This document shows positions 11,466 to 20,903 of a DNA stretch of 64,000 nt, piece by piece. Source of the DNA: Desmodesmus armatus (lineage: Eukaryota > Chlorophyta > Chlorophyceae > Sphaeropleales > Scenedesmaceae). The notes under the pieces were generated by a model, which was given only the letters and a program-made list of their open reading frames with translations, was not told where the DNA came from and searched no databases. The translations under genes were made by a program, and so were the position numbers. Where the stretch lies: assembly GCA_007449985.2 (NCBI GenBank), contig VIIQ02000584.1, positions 235,793-299,792 on the forward strand. The letters run 5' to 3'. How positions within the stretch are numbered: position 1 is the first letter of the stretch; each line of letters begins with the position of its first letter.

Positions 11466-11882
11466 AAGGCAGAGGACATGCCTGTGGCATCACATGGGTG
11501 CATGTCGAGGGTTGAAAAGGCAGGAACAGCATCAGCAGCAGCTGCTGAAGTGCCCAGCAGCAATGATAGCACTGCCTGCAGCAGCAATGGCAGCAGCAGC
11601 AGTGATGTTAACGTGTTTGCGGGGCTGAGCGCTGCTGCAGCAGCTGCAGGTGCAACGCAACAGCAGCAATCGCAGCCGACAGAACCAGAGCAGCCAGGCA
11701 CTGCTGACAGCAGCAGCAGTAGTAGTAGGGATGACAGCAGCAGTACTGGTGCTGGTGCCACCAGCGTACCAGCAGCTGAGTGGTCTCCTAGCCCCAGCCC
11801 AGCGGTGTCATTGTCTATCACGCTGTGTGACAGACCGTTACTTTGTGCGGCTCGCCTGTTGGATTTGGTCCCTGTACATTGA
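4316..11882 (+). CDS. RECN: RecN-like DNA repair ATPase, organelle-targeted
   Basis: SMC-like ATPase of DNA double-strand break repair. Exons are 4316-4397, 4680-4954, 5379-5740, 6089-6428, 7271-7779, 8232-8409, 8680-8798, 9228-9305, 10309-10857 and 11181-11882; codon phases agree at every junction. The first ~100 residues are Ser/Arg/Ala-rich, like a plastid or mitochondrial transit peptide. Next come HLTHL/SLSVRDFALV and Walker A GSSGAGKSA (~145-153), VLINGTPTSLR and LVDINGQ, a coiled-coil middle with an acidic insert, VMGNSRFAVRL, signature ASGGEAARVMLALK (~733), Walker B VLVLDELDAGVG (~787) and VLVVTHTPQV. At about 1064 residues it is nearly twice bacterial RecN because of low-complexity inserts. 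One break exists: in exon 3 the Walker A frame and the following VRPPAAAAVIEGRWW differ by one base (~5510-5550). Exon 1 is the least certain part. TGTAA follows at 12290. Confidence 0.9.
6346..6746 (+). repeat. Exon 4 end of RecN copied into its intron
   Basis: The final ~80 bases of exon 4 (6346-6428, encoding DDEDRAALQRRIDILDRAG) recur at about 6665-6746 with few changes. In the copy the donor has become GTTGGG, so it is probably not spliced. G-runs separate the two. Confidence 0.85.
6441..6496 (+). repeat. Near-perfect 21-bp hairpin beside a RecN 5' splice site
   Basis: Arms 6441-6461 and 6476-6496 pair at 20 of 21 positions around a 14-base loop. The stem starts 12 bases after the 5' splice site of RecN intron 4 (6429), so the nascent RNA could fold here. 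It could be a remnant of a short inverted-repeat element or a small-RNA precursor; neither is shown. Confidence 0.6.
7735..8135 (+). repeat. Three copies of the RecN exon 5 end plus 5' splice site
   Basis: The stretch encoding AVEEGLREATAE with its GTGGGT donor occurs at about 7735-7785 (used), 7913-7960 and 8088-8135. The two later copies lie in the intron. The third is next to a very long G-run (about 8058-8085). Confidence 0.85.
9376..9835 (+). repeat. CAATTCACTC-type minisatellite in RecN intron 8
   Basis: About 460 bases consist of imperfect repeats of a roughly 10-base unit of the form CAATTCACTC or CAATCCACTC. The tract is open in several plus-strand frames (giving NSLTIHS-like peptides) but lies between the exon ending at 9305 and the one starting at 10309, so it is intronic. 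Confidence 0.9.
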
Positions 11883-12618
11883 GCGCACCCACTGCGGACA
11901 GTTTTCTGCTTCAAGGGTGCTTGGGATATAGGTTCAGATGCGGTGGGGGGGGGGGGCATGCGTGTCTGTCATGTGCCTCCGGCACGAAGGTGTTGGTGCT
12001 GCATTTACAGTTGGATGAAATTTCTTGCATCAAGTACAGTTGCAGCCAATGTTGACTTGCTGCTCAGAAGCAAGCTAGTGGCTGGATCGTCATGCCTTGC
12101 GCATAAGGCAGTGGCAGTGTTGGGCAATTCAAGACAGGATATATGCACGGATGAAACCATCACAATCTCCTGCAGTGGTCGCTTGAGAGGCAGTGGTCCT
12201 CTCCCAGAGGCCGGGCCCCCCGACTGCTGAGCTTTGGCAGTTGTTGTCCGATAACAGCGTACTTCAGCGTACGGATGATGTACAGGCAGTGTAATAATGC
12301 CTCAGTCACTGTGTAGTGCTCCTAGCCTCCTGAATGCTGAGCACAACATGCACCAAGGGGGGGAGTACATACGCGGCGGTTGCCGGCTAGTGGCAGATTG
12401 AGGCTGGGCTGGTGTCGCACTGACAAAAGGGCGGGCACTCGGCCCATTCGAAGCGTATACACACAGTACAGTGCTTATATCTTCGAGGTTTGTAGCAGTG
12501 CGTTGGGCAGGCCGTGCAGGGCGCATCAACAACCTGACCGCGGTCAGCAGTCCAAGCTCTTGGATAATCTGTGTCCGGACCAATCCAACGGTGAGCATCA
12601 CCATGCTCGTAATCATGC
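11883..12618. other. RecN 3' flank and spacer
   Basis: No gene is seen. A TGTAA motif at 12290-12294, about 410 bases after the RecN stop, is the best candidate for its 3' end. Confidence 0.4.
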
Positions 12619-12626
12619 TATAAAAG
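12619..12626 (+). promoter_or_regulatory. TATA box (TATAAAAG)
   Basis: A canonical TATAAAAG lies 71 bases before an ATG at 12697 that opens a signal-peptide-like frame. The spacing would put a transcription start near 12650. No transcript evidence is available. Confidence 0.45.
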
Positions 12627-12696
12627 CCAGCACAATCACAGCATCCACTCTGTTCCAGTAGAGCTTTGCGCGCACACAGCCTCTGACGCAAGTACA

Positions 12697-12747
12697 ATGG
12701 CGCGCTTTGCGACAACGTGGACGCTCGCAGTCGTGGTGTTGCTGACA
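12697..12747 (+). CDS. Possible first exon of a secreted protein (signal peptide)
   Basis: The ATG at 12697 opens MARFATTWTLAVVVLL, with a basic n-region and hydrophobic core like a secretory signal peptide, then meets TAA two codons later unless spliced. A 22-base copy of its end (12723-12744) recurs at 13205-13226, directly followed by GTAATA, a possible donor. The downstream foldback-like element may have split this gene from its body. Possible later exons lie at 14001-14470. This is a weak model. Confidence 0.25.
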
Positions 12748-13226
12748 TAACGAGATATCCTGATACCCTGATATAACGATATCGATCGACTCACCGAAAT
12801 GTCGTGGGTAATATACGCACACCATGAGACATATATAACCCACTTGGCCCCAGATCGGTGTTCTCAGGATGCTCTTTCAGTCGAAAAGATCAACTTGTAG
12901 GGCTCTGGCGGGGTGGGCGGGGGCTCGTGGGTGGGGGGTGGGGGGGGGGGCTAGTGGGCCTCACCTTGGTGACTCCGGTCCCATCACAAGTTCTCTTATT
13001 ACTCCCAGGATGGGGTTGATGGGTTGGTTTGAGGGGTGGTGGGAGGGGGGTGTGCTGGTGGGGCGAGGGCTCCCTCCCCTCCCCTCCCTCCCCTCCCCTC
13101 CCCTCCCCTCCCTCCCCTCCCTCCCTCCCCTCCCCTCCCCTCCCCTCCCCTCCCCTCCCTCCCCTCCCCTCCCCTCCCCTCCCCTCCCCTCCCCTCCCTC
13201 CCCTGCTCGCAGTCGTGGTGTTGCTG
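12723..13226 (+). repeat. 22-bp direct repeat flanking the left half of the foldback element
   Basis: GCTCGCAGTCGTGGTGTTGC plus TG occurs exactly at 12723-12744 and 13205-13226. The first copy is coding in the putative signal-peptide exon. The second is at the switch from polypyrimidine to polypurine sequence. Confidence 0.8.
13072..13203 (+). repeat. Polypyrimidine CCCTCC tract
   Basis: About 130 bases of almost uninterrupted CCCTCCCCTCC-type repeat on the plus strand. It could form triplex (H-DNA) structures. Proline/serine frames across it are compositional artefacts. Confidence 0.9.
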
Positions 13227-13229
13227 GTA

Positions 13230-13815
13230 ATATAAGGGAGAGGGGGGGGGGAGAAGGAGAGGGAAAGCAGAGGGAGAGGGGGAGGGAGAGGGAGATGGTA
13301 GGGGGGAGGAGAGAGGGTAGGGAGAAGGAGAAGGGTAGGGAGAGGGAGAGGGGGAGGGAGAAGGAAAGGGAGAAGGAGAGGGAAAGGCAGAGGGAGATGG
13401 GAGGGAAAGGCAGAGGGAGAGGGGGAAGAAAGGCAGAGGGAGAGGGAGATGGTAGGGGGAGGGAGAGGGCAGGGAGAAGGAGAAGGGTAGGGAGAGGGAG
13501 AGGGGGAGGGAGAAGGAGAGGGAGAAGGAGAGGAAAGGCAGAGGGAGAGGGGGGAGGGAAAGGCAGAGGGAGAGGGAGAGGGGAGGGAAAGGCAGAGGGA
13601 GAAGGAGAAGGTAGGGGGAGGGAGAGGGTAGGGAGAGGGAGAGGGTAGGGAGAGGGGGAGAGGGAGAGGAGATGGCAGGGAGAGGGAGAGGGGGGAGGGA
13701 GAAGGAGAGGGAAAGGCAGAGGGAGAGGGAGCGCGACTCTGAGACTGCGAGGGTTTTTCTGAGACTGCGAGGGAGCGCGCAGGGAGATGGTAGGGAGATG
13801 GCAGGGGGAGGGGAT
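13230..13815 (+). repeat. Polypurine GGGAGAGGGAG tract
   Basis: About 585 bases almost entirely of G and A, in units such as GGGAGAGGGAGAGG and AAAGGCAGAGGGAGA. It follows the polypyrimidine tract after a short mixed spacer, so the two could pair with each other in single strands. The long Arg/Glu/Gly and Leu/Pro/Ser frames across it are not genes. Confidence 0.9.
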
Positions 13816-14000
13816 ATGATGTACCCCTCTCATGGTGTGCGTATATTACCCATGCATTTCGGTGAGTCGATCGAGGTCGCTGGTGCTCAGTGGTGAGTTG
13901 GTGAACGTGTGCTTGCGCTAATCCAAAGATCAATACTACGGAAAAGAAGCTTGCACAGGTCCTGCCGAGGCTCTGAAAGTACGTGTTGTGGCGCTTGCAG

Positions 14001-14470
14001 GTTGGGTGAGGGTCGGTGAGGCTAGGCTCTCCGGGAGGCTGAGCGCTGACGACTTCGCAATCGATGTTGCCATTGACAAAATGCCAACGGCGGTAAGCCC
14101 AATCTGCTGAGCATTCTCAGACAAGTACTTGTCATCGGTCAGGCTGAGTGGTCAGGGGCCTGGCTGACCATACCTTGGAACGGTCGCAGCAGACTGATGG
14201 ACAGCAGCCCTCCAAGAGCTTCATGTAGGCTGCCATCATGCCAGTCAGCTGGAATGCACATGATCCTCACCTTGCCTTGAAGGCACCACCGCAGCCCGAC
14301 AGGTGTGCCCCTGCCACCTGCTCTGCCCCCTCCCCTCTCCTGGCCTGCAGGTTCTGTTTCCGGAGGTGTCGCGCTGGGCGAGGGTGCGCAGGTCACAGCC
14401 ATCGCCAAAGCCAAAAGGAAGTCAACCTGGGGCAGGGTTACTGCCAGCGGGCAACATGTCACAATTGGGT
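14001..14470 (+). CDS. Possible two exons of an unrecognised gene
   Basis: A segment at 14001-14092 sits between CTTGCAG and GTAAGC and reads WVRVGEARLSGRLSADDFAI followed by DVAIDKMPTA. A second at 14351-14470 sits between GGCCTGCAG and GTAAGC and continues in phase as VLFPEVSRWARVRR. Splice sites are good and phases agree, but I recognise no family and find no clear first or last exon. It might belong to the signal-peptide exon at 12697. It could also be chance. Confidence 0.25.
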
Positions 14471-16112
14471 AAGCATCATGTTGGAAGTGCGGCAAGCGAT
14501 GAACCCTGGCTCAGCCAGTCTGGCCGCCAGATAGGATGTCCACAAGGTAAGCATCATGCACAAGCTGTGCAAAGTTTGAGGAGTGCAGCCTGCAGTCGGA
14601 TTGCCCATGGCATGAAATTTGATGCATGGTAGTAAGTCTGCTCCCCTTGCTTCAGTCTAAAGCATGACTCATGACGGCCGTGACGCCCGTGTGCGAATCG
14701 GCCAATGCATGCCATGTGGCGACCATGGCATGCAGCACGCGCAGTGTTGGGCTGACAGCACTAGTCACTAGTGCTACGGTCACCATTTGTGCGGCACATC
14801 ACCAGTACTGCTACATGCCGTGCATGTGACATGCTGACTGGGTCCCCTCCAAGTGGCTACTCAGCAGCCAGCGGTTTGGCAACGCGGCGGTTCAAATTCA
14901 AAGCCAAGGCTTGCATTTTTGCATGCACGGTTTGCTGCACTGCTCTTTGTTCCAGTTGCGACCGGCAGATAGCTTTTGGCCACCTCACCGGCTCTGGCAG
15001 AGCCTGTCGTGCATTGCACCAAGATGACTCATCTTTGAATTATCAGTAAGTAACAGTAACAGTGAAAGAATTATCAGCAAGCTCGGCCCTGCTGACTATG
15101 TGGTGCTGTCTGTCTGTGCAGGATCGATGCCGCTACTGGCCCGGGACAACATGTGTGACACTGATGTGTTGTCCTGAAAAAACTACCAGGGTCACCCGGT
15201 GTCGTGCAAGGTTGACGCTGTCAGCGGGCTGCCCGCATGTATTATTGCGCCACACAATCCTGGTGGCACTGTAGGACAGTGGTGCACACAGTGCTGTTTG
15301 CTCCACCGCCTGCTCAAATACGCCTTGTCTACCATAATCACCGCACTCAGGCTGACACTGCTTTGGTCAGGTTCACACTTTACATGTCAACGTGCCAGTT
15401 GTCATTGCTAGGTGTGTGCTGCCAGTCTGAACTTGTCAGTTGTAAACCACTGTGCTGCAAGAAGCAGCCAGTGGCAGTTGCTTCATTTGTGGCGTGTGGA
15501 TCGTTTGAACAGTATTTGAGGCTGCAATGATTGATCTCGGTCCATGGATGCACAGACTCTCTTTCTTCCCGCTTGTCATGTGTTGGTTTCCTCAGTTGTC
15601 TTGAAGTTGTAAGAGGCAGTTGACTTGGTGTTGGTCCGAAGCCTAGTAATGTTGGGGTGTGCATGTTACGTGCTCTGAGCTGTCACTGGCCTGGTAGTGT
15701 CAGTCCATGTTGTTGCGGCAAGAGAAGTTGAAACCCCAGGGGAACCTTGGGCAAATAATTGACGAATTGCTTGAACTTGAGAACGTTATCACTGTGACCT
15801 CAGGCTGAGCATAGGTGGCAGCCCACTGGAGACTCGCTATTGAACAGCCGTCCATGCATTGTCCTAGCTGTGGCAGAAACAAAACTAGCAACTGCCCTGA
15901 GTCACATGTCAGCACTGCACCCGCCACCTGCCAGCACAGCCAGTGCATTGAGAACACAACAAGTCAGACAGCTCCCACTTGGCAAAACACACAATGTGTG
16001 ACATGGCGTCATGCTACATATACGACAAGACCCAGCACACAAATATTGAGGTGGGACACAAGTACAAGCACTGCAACATGCACAACAATCACTGCAGGAC
16101 CCATCCCTGCAG
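14471..16112. other. No gene recognised
   Basis: About 1.6 kb with scattered short frames and no motif that I know. The part from about 15700 to 16112 is AC-rich, as expected for the 3' flank of the minus-strand methyltransferase gene. A minus-strand TGTAA lies at 15380-15384. Confidence 0.4.
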
Positions 16113-18110
16113 CTAACTAGCTGCGTCTGCTGGCGGCTGCTGCTGCAGTTGCATCTCAGCCATGTCTGCTTGCAGCTGCTGAACCCCTGCAATTGAACAG
16201 CCCCCAGGCTGCTGCTGCTCCTGCTGTATACATTCACCATCTTCCTGCCGCAAGTGCTGCTGCTGCTGCTGCTGCTGCTGACTGGAACCGAGCTCCTGCT
16301 CTGGCTGCTGCTGAACGTCCGCTTGGGGTTCAGGTGCCTGTGATGCTGCTGTCCCGGTTCTGCTGCTGCTGTTCCTGCTGCTGCTGCTGCTGTTCCGCTG
16401 CCTCCATGTCCCTGAGGTTGTCGTCCCCTGCCCCTTCTTGCGTTTGAGCAGCCACAGCTCTATCGCTGGGTGGCTGAAGTCAGGGTCCTGCTTGGACAGG
16501 GGCACCTTCTTCAGACTGAAGCTGTGTGAGAACAGGGTCGTGAAGGCTGACTGCACGGACTCACTGCGACGCTCATTGGCGACGATGACTGCATGCACAC
16601 ATGAAAAGCAGGGTGGGGGGGGGGGGGCAGTGTCAACTTTGGTGTGTGGGAGTGATGGGGGGACAGCAGATGAAGAGAGTGTGCCATGAAGGGTCCGAGG
16701 AGCGCAGCAGGTTGGGTGGAGTGTGTGGGGTCTTCTTCAGGCTGAAGCTGTGTGCGAAGAGGGTCGTGAAGGCTGACTGGACAGACTCACTGCGACGCTC
16801 ATTGGCAACAATGACTGCAGGAGGAAAAGAGGGGGGGGGGGGCAGGAGGAGCAGGGAAGGAGATGTGGTGTGTGGCTTGATTGGGAAAGGGGTGGGTGGG
16901 TTGCGGCAGGACAATCACCAAGTAGGGAGCATGCGGCGATGATTGACAGCACTGGGCTACAGTGGGGTTGGGATGGGGTGAAGCTGTGAGAGAAGAGGGT
17001 CGTGAAGGCTGACTGGACAGACTCACGGCGACGCTCGTTGGCAACAATGACTGCATGCATAAAGGGAAGGCGGGGGGGGGGGGGGGGGCTCAGTGTATGT
17101 GTTGTTGCGGGGGGGGGGGGGGGGGGGGCAGCTTATGAGAGCGCATTGCATCATCAATGAGGGGTTGAGGAGCGATGTAAAGCGCAGGGGTAGGTTTGCT
17201 GAGGCACCTTCTTCAAGCTGAAGCTGTGTGAGAACAGGGTCGTGAAGGCAGACTGGACAGACTCACTGCGGCGCTCATTGGCAACGATGACTGCATGCAC
17301 AATGGGAAGGCGGGGCGGGGGGGGGGGGGGCTCAGTGTATGTGTTGTTTGCGCTGGGGGGGGGTGGGGGGGGGGGGTGGGGGGGATGATGAGAGTGACAT
17401 GCATCATCGCAGGGTTGAGGAGCGATGTAGATCGTAGGGGTGGGGTGGGTTCGCTGAGGTACCTTCTTCAGGCTGAAGCTGTGGGAGAAGAGAGAAGTGA
17501 AGGCTGACTGGACGGACTCACTGCGGCACTGGACGGACTCACTGCGGCAACAATGACTGCAGGAGGATAAAAAGGGGGAGGGGGGAGGGTTAAGCATGGG
17601 AGGGCAGGGGAGGGTTTAAGCCTGGGAGGGCAGGGGAGGGTTTAGCCTGGGAGGGCAGGGGATGGTTAAGCATGGGAGGGCAGGGGAGGGTTTAAGCCTG
17701 TACAAGGAAGGGGAAGCAGCCCGCAGGAGGGGGGGGGGGTGCCACCATCACACCAAGTGCGGCTGTCCACCGTGCCGCAATTGACACGTCATCATGCAAG
17801 CCCTGCATGAAGCAAGCTCCTGCCTAGCTGCAACAGGCACTGCCCGGCCCCTGACAGCCTGTCTCTCCACCACAACCTTGTTCATAAACCTAGCCAGTCA
17901 CTTGCGATTTCATCCTCCCCGCCCCAAACTCCTTGTCAGCCCAGCCCACCCCCACCCCACCACATCCACCCCCACCTACTTGTTGTTCGTTCGTTGTTAT
18001 TGCCAGCATCACCCTGTAGAGGTGCCGCAGTATGTGCTCGTGGTAGATGCAGTCAGCAGCCAACACGTAGTCAAACGCGGGAGGACACAGATCCTGAAAC
18101 AAACAGGAAA

Positions 18111-18145
<35 letters not shown>

Positions 18146-20019
18146 ACCTTGCCCAATGCCCTGCCTGCCCTGTCACCAGTTGGTTGTTGAGTGGAGCCCC
18201 AAGTGCAGTGTCTAGGCACAGTCAGAATGCAGTCCCTCCTCCTCTTGCCCTCCTCCGAAACAACAACGTTGTCTCAGGTGACCTCATCCCCAACACCAAG
18301 ACTCAACGGCTGTGCACCCCTCTCAAAACTATTTGACCTTCCCTTCAGGACAGACATGTTTGACTCTGCATGCACCCCCTCTGCTGACAAACACACGTGT
18401 GCGTATTGGCATTTCATGTCAACATCAAGTTCTACCTGTCCTCACTACGGTAGTGCGCTTCAGGTGCTCATAAGCAAGCAGCACTCACTGCTTCCCCCCC
18501 CCCCAACACACCTCATAGTGCTGCGGCACACCAGTCCAGTTCCGCCACCTCCACCTTACCCACATGCACAGGTGGCTCTCATGGCCAGATGCTGAGGGAA
18601 CACAGGGGCAGCAGGGGACACCAGGCGTGATGGCAGTCACGACCACAACCACCACAGCAGCAGCAGCAGCAGCAGGTCAGGCTGTTGTGAGAGGGGGTGG
18701 ACCGACACAGCCTAGGCAGAGAGTGCTTGGCAGACCCTAGGGTGGCATGTGTGTGCACCGCAAGCAACAGATGACAGGGGGGCCTCTGCACATGCGCAGA
18801 TACGTGTGACGATACCTGCGCAGGTACGTGTGACGAGGGTCAAAAAAACCTCTCACTGATGCTGCCAGCTTGGTTCCCCCCCCCCCCTCCTGTCACCCTC
18901 CCCCCCCCCCCCCCGCCTCACCCCTGAGTGCTGCTGTTGACAGGTTGTTTCGTAGTTCTCCTCAGCAGTGGCATCACTTCAGCAACATCAGTCAGCAGCA
19001 CATTGGCACCTGGAGCAACAGGACAACGGGCCCAGGTGGGCAGCGGCGGCGGAGGAGGGGGGTTTACAAATGAGTGGCTGCTGGTGCATCCCTGTTCTCC
19101 TGTTCAAGTCCTCCTGTTCAAAAACCTGATAAGTTTTGTAGCATGCATGATGGCATCTACAGCAGGCGGTTGAATGTGGAGCATGTGTTGTGTGCAGCCC
19201 TGACCGCCCTGCCCATAAGTTGTTGCAAGTACACACCCACTAAAGTCCCAGGCTCGAGCATGCATTCTTTCCCCCACCTCAGCCATCCCTCACCAAGGTG
19301 CACACACAAATTAACACAGGGTCATCCATTCCCAGGCATGTGTTAGCGTCACAGCAGCACAGCCTTCACCTCCTGTCTCCCCCGGGCCCCCAAAAAGCCC
19401 CCCCCCCCCCCGGAGCCCCCCCCCCCCCCCTCTCCACCGATGAGTGCGAAGGCCAGTCCCGCCAGTCCCATGCCAGCCCCAGCTCCACGGCCCGCTTGCC
19501 ACTGGCCTTGGGGCGACTGAACTCACCCTTGCGCATGTTCTGCAGGGGAAACAGGCAGACACAACGGTGATGGGGGGGGGGGGTAGAGCAATGAGGGGTG
19601 AGGGAGCAAACATGGGTGTGCGTGTGTGAGACAGGGGGGCCAACATGTGGTGCGGGTTGGCACCAACCAAACACCTTGGTACCTCTGCCCTCAACGACAA
19701 GTCCTCCCTGGTTGGACCAACTGTTTGGGTGCTTGACTGCATCAGGGTGCACCCCACATCTGCAGCACCACCTGCATAGTGCAACTGCAAAGCTGCTGTT
19801 GTCCCCTCCTCCCCATACATTGCTTCGAACCACACAAAAATGTGAGGCTTGCTGGATACCATACTACTGCTGCTGTCACTGTGAGCTGTTCTTTTCCAAT
19901 GCTGCATGTTGCCGCTGCTGTCACCTTTTCAAGGAACTTGGCCAGCACTATGCTGGCGTCCCACACTGTCGTTCCCAGGTGCTCAGAGTGGGGTCCTGGG
20001 CCAGACGAAGGTTCACCCT

Positions 20020-20067
<48 letters not shown>

Positions 20068-20407
20068 GTAGTGGTAGGACAAGTGGCAGTGGTAGTGGGA
20101 GTGGTGTCAGCATAAGCAGCAGATTGTTGCTGGCTACAGGGTGGTAGCCAGCAGGCAATGCCTGGTGACAACCACAACAGCAGTTCCTTGCACTCCAGCC
20201 ATTCCCTTGCACCATAACTGCTTGAGCCATGAATTCCTGACGTGTACTCCCATGCCCAGGTTCCCTCCCTCACACCCTGCAGCAGCCCCCCCCCCCCCAG
20301 TGCCCCCCCCCCCCCCCCCCCCGCTCACCCCAGCACCTCCTGCTCACCACTGTGCTGAAGTGGGTGTTCCAGCGCTCAAGAGTGTGCTTCTCACCCTTGC
20401 CAGCCAT
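16113..20407 (-). CDS. METTL21-type SAM-dependent lysine methyltransferase (Methyltransf_16)
   Basis: Exons on the minus strand: 20407-20348, 20017-19925, 19539-19438, 19009-18922, 18554-18512, 18093-17976 and 16588-16113; about 326 residues. Family hallmarks in order are HLGTTVWDASIVLAKFLEK, RAVELG (SAM motif I), GANVLLTDVAEVMPLL, FDYVLAADCIYHEHIL, VIVANERRSESVQ and HPAIELWLLKRKK, then a Gln-rich tail. METTL21 relatives methylate lysines on chaperones and other proteins; the substrate here is unknown. The frame breaks in motif I: exon 3 is one base short, so VELG and the expected following GMGLAGLAFALIG lie in different frames. In exons 2 and 5, conserved-looking strings (NLRLAQDPTLST; VEVAELDW) lie in a frame other than the one that splices. 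It may be an indel-bearing assembly or a decaying gene. The last intron carries four copies of the last exon's start. Confidence 0.85.
16498..17556 (-). repeat. Five tandem copies of the last METTL21 exon start plus 3' splice site
   Basis: A ~95-base block (acceptor CTGCAG, then sequence encoding VIVANERRSESVQSAFTTLF and SHSFSLKK) occurs at about 16498-16595 (used), 16728-16820, 16970-17057, 17205-17297 and 17462-17556, spaced about 230-255 bases. Copies differ from each other by substitutions and small indels, and G-runs lie between them. Only the first continues into an open C-terminus. Confidence 0.9.
17588..17702 (+). repeat. ~29-bp GGGAGGGCAGGGG minisatellite
   Basis: About four imperfect units of the type GGGTTTAAGCCTGGGAGGGC plus AGGGGA, inside the last METTL21 intron, immediately beyond the outermost exon copy. 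Confidence 0.85.
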
Positions 20408-20903
20408 GATGACAAGGCTGCCCCTACAGCTGCTGCTGCTGCTGCTGTGCTGTTGCTGCTGCTGCTCCCACTGCTGCTGCTGCTGCAACTGCTGCTGCTG
20501 CTGCTGGTGTGACTCCTGCCCAGGTGCTGCTGCAGCCGTTGCTGCTACTGCTGCAACACCTGCCAAGGGTCTCTGTGTCTGCAGGGTGTGAGCTGAAGGT
20601 CACTGCTGCCAGCACTGCTGCTCCGTCAGAAACACACCCGGCTGGGTGAGGCTGCTGCTGCTGCTGCTGCTGCTTTGTCTGCAAGGTGATGTGACGAATG
20701 CTGGCTTTCGACAGCGCTTCAAACACCAACGAAGTCAGAACAGGCATTCAAACATTCGCTATACCTTGATGGTCATGTCAGTCGTTCAAATCAGTTTGAT
20801 CTGCAAGCGACGATCTGCATTCTGGCTGGTCTGCTGACTGTCCGCTTTCCCGTCGCAGCAAGTCGAGCAACTACATTACAGTCTTCATCTCAACGTCTTT
20901 ACC
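20408..20903. other. Divergent promoter region, METTL21 / FAX
   Basis: About 500 bases between two divergent start codons. It begins with CTG-repeat sequence (5' UTR of METTL21) and ends with lower-GC sequence before the FAX start. No clear TATA box is seen. Confidence 0.4.

Larger units (their letters stand above)
12782..13874. mobile_element. Foldback-like element with ~47-bp inverted termini
   Basis: The left arm 12782-12829 and right arm 13828-13874 are inverted copies with only a few differences, around the core CGACTCACCGAAATG and GTAATATACGCACACCATGA. Between them are about 1 kb of G/C-rich, polypyrimidine and polypurine sequence and no transposase. This fits a non-autonomous foldback or MITE-like element. 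A clear target-site duplication is not evident, so mobility is inferred only. Confidence 0.5.

Noticed and set aside
12869..13933. Long open frames on both strands (259, 347 and 290 residues)
   Set aside because: They are translations of the polypyrimidine/polypurine tracts (Pro/Ser/Leu and Arg/Glu/Gly only) with no domain or codon structure.
14888..14960. tRNA-like GGTTCAAATTC string
   Set aside because: No cloverleaf partner arms or anticodon stem could be drawn around it.
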